Of a DNA stretch of 7,977 nucleotides, positions 1 to 5,481 are shown piece after piece. Location: the NCBI GenBank assembly GCA_025934455.1, contig JAICYA010000076.1, positions 1-7,977 of the forward strand, given 5' to 3'. This DNA comes from Rudaea sp. (GTDB taxonomy: Bacteria; Pseudomonadota; Gammaproteobacteria; Xanthomonadales; Rhodanobacteraceae). Positions within the stretch are counted from its first letter, which is position 1. Every line of letters begins with the position of its first letter. The notes beneath the pieces were generated by a model. That model searched no databases, was not told the DNA's origin, and saw only the letters and a list, made by a program, of their open reading frames with translations. A program made the translations under genes and the position numbers.

Positions 1-281
1 CGCTGTCGGACAAGGATGTTGGCGGAATCGTTGCTCCGCTCGTGGCGCAGATCGCACGGTGGCATCTGTGCGGACTCGACGCCGACAGTCCGCGCGGCCT
101 GAGCGCCGTACAACTGCGCGAACGCATGCCTGCGGCGACGACGCTCGAATGCACCGCTGTCAATGCCGCGCTCGATGCCGCATTGGAACAGGCCGCGGCG
201 GACGATCGCATCCTCGCATTCGGCTCGTTTTTCGTCGCCGCGCCGACCCTGGAATGGGCGCGGCGTACAGGTTACGGATGA
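1..281 (+). CDS. folC: FolC, C-terminal end (partial): dihydrofolate synthase / folylpolyglutamate synthase
   Basis: The frame is open from the window edge (first full codon at position 3) to a TGA at 279-281, giving about 92 residues. It begins LSDKDVGGIVAPL and continues IARWHLCGLDADSPRGL, which matches the C-terminal Mur-ligase-like domain of FolC, where a 'L-x-DKD' segment precedes a 'W-x-x-x-L' strand and a late alanine-rich helix. The ending (ILAFGSFFVAAPTLEWARR) has the 'GSF-x-V' element typical of FolC C-termini. The family ligates glutamate to dihydropteroate and to folates in the cytoplasm, using ATP. The ATP-binding part lies upstream of the window. Position directly before a SPOR-domain gene, cvpA and purF matches the conserved E. 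coli order folC-dedD-cvpA-purF and strengthens the call. No defect is visible in the part present. Confidence 0.88.
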   Translation, partial: LSDKDVGGIVAPLVAQIARWHLCGLDADSPRGLSAVQLRERMPAATTLECTAVNAALDAALEQAAADDRILAFGSFFVAAPTLEWARRTGYG

Positions 282-291
282 CCGCAGCGGG

Positions 292-297
292 TATAAT
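292..297 (+). promoter_or_regulatory. Candidate sigma-70 -10 box (TATAAT) upstream of the dedD-like gene
   Basis: A perfect TATAAT lies 10 nt after the folC stop and 39 nt before the dedD-like ATG, standing out in GC-rich DNA. No good -35 is present: the best match is GTTACG at 271-276 (3 of 6, 15-nt spacer), inside the folC stop region. There is no TGn extended -10. It could give the SPOR-cvpA-purF block its own transcription start in addition to read-through from folC. This is inferred from the motif only. Confidence 0.42.
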
Positions 298-336
298 CGC
301 GCCGATGTAATCACGCCGATTGTCGAGGAGCCGCTC

Positions 337-1260
337 ATGGATTCCGCACTGAAACAACGCCTGATCGGCGCCGCCGTGCTGATCGCGCTGGCTGTGATCT
401 TCGTACCCATGTTCCTGGGCAATGCGCCGCCGCAGCCGCAGAACACGACGCTGAACCTCGACATCCCCAAGCCGCCCGACCGCGATTTCCAGACCCGCAC
501 CCTGCCGGTGACCGGCACGGAATCCGCAGCGGCACCGACCGCGAATCCGGACAAGGTCGTCACCGTGGATACGCACGCGGCGCCGGTGGTGGATGCGCAT
601 CCGGAGAACTCCGCACCGATTCCCGCGAAGCCTGTCGAAGCGCCGAAGCCGGCGCCTGTCCAGGCCGAAGCACCGAAGCCTGCGCCACCCACCGCGGCGC
701 CAGCGGCTTTGCCGCCAAGCGCAGTGGCAGCAGAAGGTCGCTTCGCGGTGCACCTGGGCGTTTACGCCGACCGCGGCCATGCCGATGCGCTGGTCGCCGC
801 ACTGAAGAAGCGCGGATTCGCCGCCTACGACGAGGCCGCCGATTACCAGGGCAAGTCCATGCAACGCGTGCGGGTCGGCCCGTTCGCGGACCGCGCTGCC
901 GCGGAAACCGCGCGCGCGAAGATCAGGCAGGCCGAGCCGAAGGTGCCGAGCAGCGTGATCGAACTTGCCGTCGCGGCGCAGCCAGCCGCCGATGCGCCCG
1001 CAAATGCCCTGCCGGCCAATCGTGCCGGCGGCTGGGCCGTGCAGTTGGGCGCGTTCAAGTCCGAGGCCGAGGCGAACAAGTTGCGCGACCGTCTGCGCGT
1101 GGCGAGCTTCGCGGGATTCGTCGAGCGTGCCGGCAGCGGCGACGCGGCATTGTGGAAAGTTCGCGCTGGTCCCTACGCCGACCGCGCCGGCGCCGACAAG
1201 GCGCGTGGCGATATCGACGCGAAGTTAAAAGTGAAAGGCATCATTGTGACCGTGCCGTGA
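337..1260 (+). CDS. dedD: DedD-like SPOR-domain cell division protein with two SPOR domains
   Basis: Protein of 307 aa. ATG 337 is chosen because GAGGAG at 325-330 lies 6 nt upstream and because translation then opens with a proper signal anchor: short charged start (MDSALKQR), then a hydrophobic segment at about residues 9-28 ending in PMFLG, as in DedD. A long Pro/Ala-rich linker (about 30-130) follows, containing a repeated EAPKPAP unit. Two SPOR domains come next, at about 135-210 (FAVHLGVYADRGHADAL ... VRVGPFADRAAAETA) and 233-305 (WAVQLGAFKSEAEANKL ... VRAGPYADRAGADKA). Each shows the SPOR signature of a 'V-x-L-G-x-F/Y' strand and a 'V-R-x-G-P' strand followed by an alanine-rich helix. 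SPOR domains bind denuded peptidoglycan at the division septum; the protein should sit in the inner membrane with its bulk in the periplasm. E. coli DedD has a single SPOR domain, so the duplication is notable. Neighbours folC and cvpA/purF match the E. coli dedD locus. Confidence 0.87.
   Translation: MDSALKQRLIGAAVLIALAVIFVPMFLGNAPPQPQNTTLNLDIPKPPDRDFQTRTLPVTGTESAAAPTANPDKVVTVDTHAAPVVDAHPENSAPIPAKPVEAPKPAPVQAEAPKPAPPTAAPAALPPSAVAAEGRFAVHLGVYADRGHADALVAALKKRGFAAYDEAADYQGKSMQRVRVGPFADRAAAETARAKIRQAEPKVPSSVIELAVAAQPAADAPANALPANRAGGWAVQLGAFKSEAEANKLRDRLRVASFAGFVERAGSGDAALWKVRAGPYADRAGADKARGDIDAKLKVKGIIVTVP
637..687 (+). repeat. In-frame direct repeat encoding EAPKPAP in the SPOR-protein linker
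   Basis: The 21-nt segments at 637-657 and 667-687 are near-identical, with differences only at third or last positions, and are offset by exactly 30 nt (10 codons). They encode EAPKPAP twice, the second ending in PP. This is a short duplication in the extended Pro/Ala linker between membrane anchor and first SPOR domain. It probably only affects linker length. Confidence 0.6.
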
Positions 1261-1289
1261 GAGGCAAACCATGATGGCTGTTCGTTTTG

Positions 1290-1310
1290 GCCCCCTTGAG
1301 TCAAGGGGGC
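1290..1310. repeat. Perfect palindrome / stem-loop 1 in the dedD-cvpA gap
   Basis: Arm GCCCCCTTGA (1290-1299) and its exact reverse complement TCAAGGGGGC (1301-1310) flank a single central G. As RNA it would form at least an 8-bp stem with a 5-nt loop. No T-run follows on either strand, so it is not a standard intrinsic terminator, and read-through into cvpA and purF would be expected. With the second palindrome 1 nt downstream it looks like a small mobile or dispersed intergenic repeat of the REP/MITE kind. Family membership cannot be shown from one copy. Confidence 0.75.
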
Positions 1311-1311
1311 G

Positions 1312-1340
1312 ATCCAACTCTTGCGCAGCGAGAGTTGGAT
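1312..1340. repeat. Near-perfect palindrome / stem-loop 2 before cvpA
   Basis: Arms ATCCAACTCTTGC (1312-1324) and GCGAGAGTTGGAT (1328-1340) pair over 13 positions with one T-G wobble and a GCA loop. The right arm ends exactly where the cvpA Shine-Dalgarno AGGGG (1341-1345) begins, so folding of this hairpin could affect ribosome access or protect the 3' side of a processed transcript. No poly-T follows. It appears to form one unit with the palindrome at 1290-1310. Confidence 0.75.
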
Positions 1341-1352
1341 AGGGGCTGTGGC

Positions 1353-1907
1353 ATGAATTGGGCCGATTACTGCATCATCGCCGTGCTGGGCCTTTCGGTA
1401 CTGATGGGCCTCGTGCGCGGTTTCATCGGCGAAGTGCTGGCGTTGGCGGGTTGGGTGCTGGCGTTCTGGTTTGCCTGGCAGTTCGGTGATGCGCTTGCGG
1501 CAAGATTCACGGCGATCGAGCAGCCGTCGATCCGCCTTTTGCTCGGCTACGGCCTTTGCTTTTTTGCAGTGTTGCTGGTGGGCGGAGTGGTGAATTTTCT
1601 GATGCGCAAGCTCGTTGCGGGCAGCGGATTGTCGGGTAGCGACCGCCTGCTCGGCATGGTGTTCGGGCTGGTGAGGGGGCTCGCGCTGGTCACCATCACC
1701 GTGCTGCTGCTCGGCTTCACGCCGCTGCCGCGCGATCCGTGGTGGCACCAGTCGCAACTGCTGCCCGCGTTCCAGGGCTATGCACAATGGCTGTCGGCGC
1801 GACTGCCGCCAGAGGCCACGAAGTACCTTGATTTGCGCGGCATCCTGCCGCAGATACCGGTGGTGCCGCAGAAGGCGCCGGACCCTCACAACCATTCCGC
1901 GGTCTGA
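1353..1907 (+). CDS. cvpA: CvpA family inner-membrane protein
   Basis: Protein of 184 aa starting [19 protein letters not shown], the classic CvpA N-terminus. ATG 1353 is selected because AGGGG at 1341-1345 is 7 nt upstream and because the hydrophobic first helix starts directly after it; an in-frame TTG at 1287 would prepend residues encoded by the palindromic repeat. Four hydrophobic segments can be seen at about 7-22, 25-45, 62-85 and 98-121, with the family motif [20 protein letters not shown] between the first two and a [16 protein letters not shown] segment before the last. In E. coli CvpA is needed for colicin V production and is associated with envelope homeostasis; its biochemical function is unknown. 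It lies 20 nt upstream of purF, the conserved arrangement, and is almost certainly co-transcribed with it. The C-terminal 45 residues are hydrophilic and Pro-rich, with no recognised motif. Confidence 0.9.
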   Translation: MNWADYCIIAVLGLSVLMGLVRGFIGEVLALAGWVLAFWFAWQFGDALAARFTAIEQPSIRLLLGYGLCFFAVLLVGGVVNFLMRKLVAGSGLSGSDRLLGMVFGLVRGLALVTITVLLLGFTPLPRDPWWHQSQLLPAFQGYAQWLSARLPPEATKYLDLRGILPQIPVVPQKAPDPHNHSAV

Positions 1908-1927
1908 TCCAAGAAGGCGAATCCTCC

Positions 1928-3401
1928 ATGTGCGGCATCATCGGCATCGTCGGAAAATCCGAAGTCGCGGCCTCGCTGTACGACGCGCTCACCGTGCTGC
2001 AGCACCGCGGCCAGGACGCCGCCGGCATCGCCACGGTCGACGGCGAGCGCCTGCGCCTGCACAAGGGCGCGGGGTTGGTGCGCGACGTATTCGGCACCGC
2101 GGACATGCTCAAGCTGCGCGGCCGCATCGGCATCGGCCACTGCCGTTATCCGACGGCAGGATCGGAGAGCACGGCCGAGGCCCAGCCCTTCTACGTCAAC
2201 TCGCCCTACGGCATCGCGCTCGGCCACAACGGCAACCTCGTCAACACCGAGTCGCTGCGCCGCGAGATGTACGAGGACGACCGCCGCCACATCAACACCG
2301 ATTCGGATTCGGAAATCCTGCTCAACATCCTGGCCCACGAGTTGCAAATCCAGGAGCGCCACGCGCTCACCCCGGACCACATCTTCAAGGCCGTCGCCGG
2401 CGTGCACGCGCGCGCGCGGCGGCTATGCCATCGTCTCGCTGCTGCTCGGCTACGGCATCGTCGCGTTCCGCGATCCTTACGGCATCCGTCCGCTCGTGCT
2501 CGGCGAGCGCAGTACCGATGCGGGCAAGGAATACGCGGTGGCGTCCGAATCGGTGGCGCTCGACATCCTCGGTTTCAAGCGTCTGCGCGACGTGGCGCCG
2601 GGCGAGGCGGTGCTGCTGACCGACGATGGCCACCTGCACAGCCGGCACTGCGCCGAGGGTTATCCGCACGCGCCGTGCATCTTCGAGTACGTGTACCTGG
2701 CGCGGCCGGATTCGATGATCGAGGATGTCTCCGTGTACAAGGCGCGCCTGCGCATGGGCGAGCGCCTTGCCGCCAAAATCGCGCGCCTGAAGCCCGAACA
2801 CGACATCGACGCCGTGATCCCGATTCCCGACACCGCGCGCACGGCGGCCAGTTCGCTGGCGCAGACGCTCGGCATCCCGATGCGCGAAGGGTTCGTCAAG
2901 AACCGCTACATCGGCCGCACCTTCATCATGCCGGGGCAGAGCGAGCGCGTGAAATCGGTGCGCCGCAAGTTGAACGCGATCGAGCTCGAGTTCCGTAACA
3001 AGAACGTGCTGCTGGTCGACGATTCCATCGTGCGCGGCACGACGTCGAAACAGATCATCCAGATGGCGCGCGATGCCGGCGCGAAGAAAGTCTACTTCGC
3101 CTCGGCCGCGCCACCGGTGCGCTTTCCCAACGTCTACGGCATCGACATGCCGGCGCCGGCGGAACTGGTCGCCCACGATCGCACGGAGCAGCAAGTGCAG
3201 GAACTGATCGGCGCCGACTGGCTCGTCTACCAGGATCTCGCCGACCTGGAAGCCGCTGTCGCCGAGGGCAACGAAAAGCTCACGCGCTTCGACAGTTCGT
3301 GCTTCAACGGCGAATACGTCACCGGCGTGGAGCCGACCTACCTGCGCGACCTGGAATTCGCGCGCTCGGATCAGGCCAAGAGCCAACGCCGCAAAGCCTG
3401 A
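1928..3401 (+). pseudogene. purF: PurF, amidophosphoribosyltransferase, reading frame broken by a frameshift at about 2407-2418
   Basis: PurF transfers the amide nitrogen of glutamine to PRPP, the first committed step of purine synthesis. ATG 1928 is preceded by AAGAAGG (1911-1917). The N-terminal Ntn glutaminase half is intact: Met then the catalytic Cys (MCGIIGIVG), [42 protein letters not shown] and [12 protein letters not shown]. At about residue 163 homology jumps to another frame: [20 protein letters not shown] resumes at 2418, and the phosphoribosyltransferase half then runs uninterrupted to TGA 3399-3401. That half contains [25 protein letters not shown] and the PRPP-binding loop [14 protein letters not shown] (3006-3047). 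Adding one CG unit to the (CG)6 tract restores a continuous frame of 491 aa, close to E. coli's 505. As given, the first frame reads nonsense after the tract and stops at 2998. All other motifs are conserved, so the shift is either very recent or a sequencing/assembly error. Confidence 0.9.
2407..2418. repeat. (CG)6 dinucleotide tract at the purF frameshift site
   Basis: Twelve bases of alternating C and G coincide with the point where PurF homology changes frame. The first frame reads VHARARR through it, while the conserved continuation needs VHARARGGY, exactly one CG unit longer. Dinucleotide runs are prone to replication slippage and to base-calling or consensus errors. Confidence 0.8.
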
Positions 3402-3477
3402 ACCGCGGCGTGGCGATTGCGTGACCCAATGCCGGTCGCGGCTCGTCGCGCCTCTGGCACAATAGCTGCGCAGGGAT

Positions 3478-3481
3478 GGAG
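3478..3481 (+). promoter_or_regulatory. Shine-Dalgarno GGAG deciding the DUF455 gene start
   Basis: GGAG lies 6 nt before GTG 3488. The competing in-frame starts are ATG 3476, with almost no spacing from CAGGG at 3471-3475, and ATG 3482, which could use AGGGA at 3472-3476 with a 5-nt gap but directly abuts this GGAG. The GTG has the most canonical site, though ATG 3482 is nearly as good. Confidence 0.4.
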
Positions 3482-3487
3482 ATGGGC

Positions 3488-4306
3488 GTGATTCGACGAA
3501 ACGATGCCGGCAGTGTGTTCGCCTGCGCTGCGCTGTGCCTGCGGCTGTCCGATCCAGCCGCCAAACTGGCGGCGACTGCGCAAGCGGCGGTGGATTTCAG
3601 CGCAGGACGCACGGGGCTGGACGCCAACGCGCCGCCGCCGGAACCGATCGCCGTGCCGGGGCGGCCGCCGCGGCCGTGCCTGGTTTCGCCGCGGGCATTG
3701 CCGCCGCGTGGGCTCGGCACTTCGGAAGGCCGCCTGGCCCTGCTGCACGCCGTCGCCCATATCGAATTCAACGCGATCAACCTGGCCTGGGACGCGGTCT
3801 ACCGTTTCCGCGGCATGCCGCGCGACTACTATCGCGACTGGGTCGGGGTCGCCGCCGATGAGGCACGGCACTTCGCAATGCTGCAGGCGCGCCTGGGTGA
3901 ACTCGGCGGCAGCTACGGCGATTTCGACGCCCACGACGGGCTCTGGGAAATGGCGGTAAAGACGGCCGATTCGTGCCTCGCGCGCATGGCCCTAGTGCCG
4001 CGCGTGCTCGAGGCGCGCGGACTCGACGTCACGCCCGGCATGATCGCGCGCTTGCGCGACGTCGGCGATGCCGCCAGCGCGGAGATTCTCGAAATCATCC
4101 TGCGCGAGGAAGTCGCGCACGTAGCCGCCGGTTCGCGCTGGTTCGTTTATTGCTGCGAGCGCGAGGGCCGCGACCCCGACGCGACGTTCGCCGTGCTGAT
4201 TGCCGAACATGCGCGCGGCGCGCTGAAGGGGCCGTTCAACAGGGATGCGCGACTTGCCGCGGGATTCTCCGCCGCGGAACTCGCGCGCCTGGAAGCCGCC
4301 GCGTGA
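3488..4306 (+). CDS. DUF455 (COG2833) ferritin-like protein
   Basis: Protein of 272 aa from GTG 3488 (GGAG 6 nt upstream); ATG 3482 or 3476 would add 2 or 4 residues. The N-terminal part has the family's proline-rich PGRPPRPCLVSP (about 57-68), then LPPRGLGTSEGRLALLHA and the ferritin-like helical bundle. Candidate di-iron ligands form a complete set: Glu93 (AHIEFNAINLAWD), Glu125 and His128 (DEARHF), Glu175 (VLEARGLDVTPGMI) and Glu208 and His211 (EEVAHV). This is the E, ExxH, E, ExxH pattern of ferritin-like oxygenases and oxidases such as MiaE. The C-terminal 'LKGPFN' segment is also typical of DUF455. No signal peptide is seen, so it is probably cytoplasmic. The biochemical role of DUF455 is not established; redox or hydroxylase chemistry is an inference from the metal site. 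It lies 86 nt after purF and its stop overlaps the next start (GTGA). Confidence 0.85.
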   Translation: MIRRNDAGSVFACAALCLRLSDPAAKLAATAQAAVDFSAGRTGLDANAPPPEPIAVPGRPPRPCLVSPRALPPRGLGTSEGRLALLHAVAHIEFNAINLAWDAVYRFRGMPRDYYRDWVGVAADEARHFAMLQARLGELGGSYGDFDAHDGLWEMAVKTADSCLARMALVPRVLEARGLDVTPGMIARLRDVGDAASAEILEIILREEVAHVAAGSRWFVYCCEREGRDPDATFAVLIAEHARGALKGPFNRDARLAAGFSAAELARLEAAA

Positions 4307-5481
4307 TCCGCCGCGCCGCGTGCGCCGTCGCGTTGGCGCTGGTGTGGATCGTCGTGCTGGGCTGGGCGGCGGGCATGTCGTGGCGTACGCCGTTGCGACC
4401 GGCATCGACAAGGTCGTTGGCCGGCGAAACATTCCGCGTCGTGCTCGGCGCCGGCGTGCAGGACGAGGGCGCGTTGCGCGTCGGCGCGGTCGGCGGGGAT
4501 GGCAACGCCCTGCAGTCCGTGACCATGGACGGCATCCGCGCGGCCGATTATCCGTTCCTGAGCTACCGTTTCGAGGCTTTCCCGCGCACGCTCGAATTGT
4601 CGCTCGTGTTCCGTCGTGCCGATTCGCCGCAGGACGTCCGCAGCATCACCATTCCCTGGCCGGGTACGGGCTGGCGCACGGTGGATTTGCGCAGGCTGAC
4701 CGAGTGGCGCGGGGAAATCGTCGAACTGGGCTTCGTCGAATACGCCACCGCGCAACTGGTGCCGCCGAGCGTCGCGTTTACGCCGTTCCGTTTCGATCGC
4801 GCGGAGCTGGCCACGCCCTCGTGGCGCGGCGGTCTTGCCGCATTGCATACGTCGTGGTTCGCCTACCTGCCGTGGGCGCTGCAGTCGATCAGCGCGCTGG
4901 TGCCGGACCGCGCCACCTTCGGCACCACCTCGCCCGTGCCGGCCCTGGTCGCCGGCATGCTGCTCAGCGTATTCGTGCTGGCAATACTGTTGCGCTGGCC
5001 GTGGCGGCGCACGCTGCGCGCGGCCGGCATCGCGGCGGCGTTGTCGTGGATCGTCCTCGATGCGCGCTGGCTGCGCGATTTCAATGCCCGGCATGCGCTC
5101 ACCGAACACCTGTACGCCGGCAAGAGTTGGGACGATCGCCTGCATCTGCTGCCGGATCAGGACCTGGCCTTCATGGCCGGGCAGGTTGGCGACTGGCTGG
5201 ATTCGCAGCCGCCGGGCCAACGCCTGCTGGTCGCGGCGGATTCGAACTACGCCTTCCTGCGCCTGATCTACCTGCTGTTGCCGCATGACGTCGCGCTGCT
5301 GCAATCCGCCGGCACCGCGGCGCTGCCGCCGGACAGCCTGGTGTTGCTGTATGCCAGCACGTATTGGCGCTACGACCCGCAACACGGCGCCATCGTCGGC
5401 GGGCTACGCGACTATCCGGCGGATCCCGTCTTCGAGAGCGGATTGGCGCATGTGTATCGGCTGCGGAGCGGCTCGCCGTGA
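4303..5481 (+). CDS. Unrecognised membrane-anchored protein, probable periplasmic beta-rich domain
   Basis: Protein of 392 aa from GTG 4303, which overlaps the DUF455 stop as GTGA; GGAAG at 4291-4295 lies 7 nt upstream. I do not recognise the family. Residues about 5-23 form a signal anchor (AACAVALALVWIVVLGWAAG) after two arginines. Residues about 35-190 look like a soluble, beta-rich domain with WRTVDLRRLTEWRGEIVELGF at 124-144, a pattern reminiscent of jelly-roll carbohydrate-binding folds, though this is only a resemblance. Two further hydrophobic segments at about 212-230 and 238-255 are followed by a C-terminal soluble part containing RLLVAADSNYAFLRLIYLLLP and ending AHVYRLRSGSP. If the first anchor is N-in, the first domain is periplasmic, the loop between segments 2 and 3 cytoplasmic, and the C-terminal part periplasmic again. 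Its stop overlaps the start of the GT-C-like gene, suggesting a functional pair in envelope glycan work. Confidence 0.72.
   Translation: MIRRAACAVALALVWIVVLGWAAGMSWRTPLRPASTRSLAGETFRVVLGAGVQDEGALRVGAVGGDGNALQSVTMDGIRAADYPFLSYRFEAFPRTLELSLVFRRADSPQDVRSITIPWPGTGWRTVDLRRLTEWRGEIVELGFVEYATAQLVPPSVAFTPFRFDRAELATPSWRGGLAALHTSWFAYLPWALQSISALVPDRATFGTTSPVPALVAGMLLSVFVLAILLRWPWRRTLRAAGIAAALSWIVLDARWLRDFNARHALTEHLYAGKSWDDRLHLLPDQDLAFMAGQVGDWLDSQPPGQRLLVAADSNYAFLRLIYLLLPHDVALLQSAGTAALPPDSLVLLYASTYWRYDPQHGAIVGGLRDYPADPVFESGLAHVYRLRSGSP

Noticed and set aside
160..864. 234-codon minus-strand open frame over folC and the SPOR gene
   Set aside because: Arg-rich shadow that crosses the folC-dedD boundary; no motif or ribosome site.
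1297..1303. TTGA-TCAA core of the first palindrome as an FNR/CRP-type operator
   Set aside because: The half-sites are separated by only one base, whereas FNR needs a 4-base and CRP a 6-base spacer.
1290..1340. Palindromes read as an intrinsic terminator for dedD
   Set aside because: No T-run follows either hairpin on either strand, and the downstream cvpA-purF genes are normally co-transcribed with dedD.
2400..2425. Programmed ribosomal +1 frameshift in purF
   Set aside because: No slow codon or stop at the shift site and no internal Shine-Dalgarno stimulator is visible, and PurF is not known to use recoding. A CG-unit length change is simpler.
3458..3463. CACAAT as a sigma-70 -10 box before the DUF455 gene
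   Set aside because: Only 4 of 6 bases match and nothing like TTGACA occurs 15-19 nt upstream.
3455..3469. Sigma-54-like -24/-12 pattern (TGGCAC ... TGC, correct GG-to-GC spacing) upstream of the DUF455 gene
   Set aside because: The -12 T is replaced by C, and the predicted transcript start (about 3481) would fall inside the GGAG ribosome site at 3478-3481. No enhancer-binding site or other support is seen; probably chance.
3402..3487. Possible terminator or small RNA between purF and the DUF455 gene
   Set aside because: Only short GC-rich self-complementary bits (for example CCGCGG) are visible, with no stable hairpin followed by T residues.
4147..5385. 412-codon minus-strand open frame antisense to the anchored protein
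   Set aside because: Its product is Arg/Gln/His/Ala-rich with no hydrophobic or domain pattern, typical of a high-GC shadow frame. The + strand product has clear membrane segments and coupled start/stop signals.
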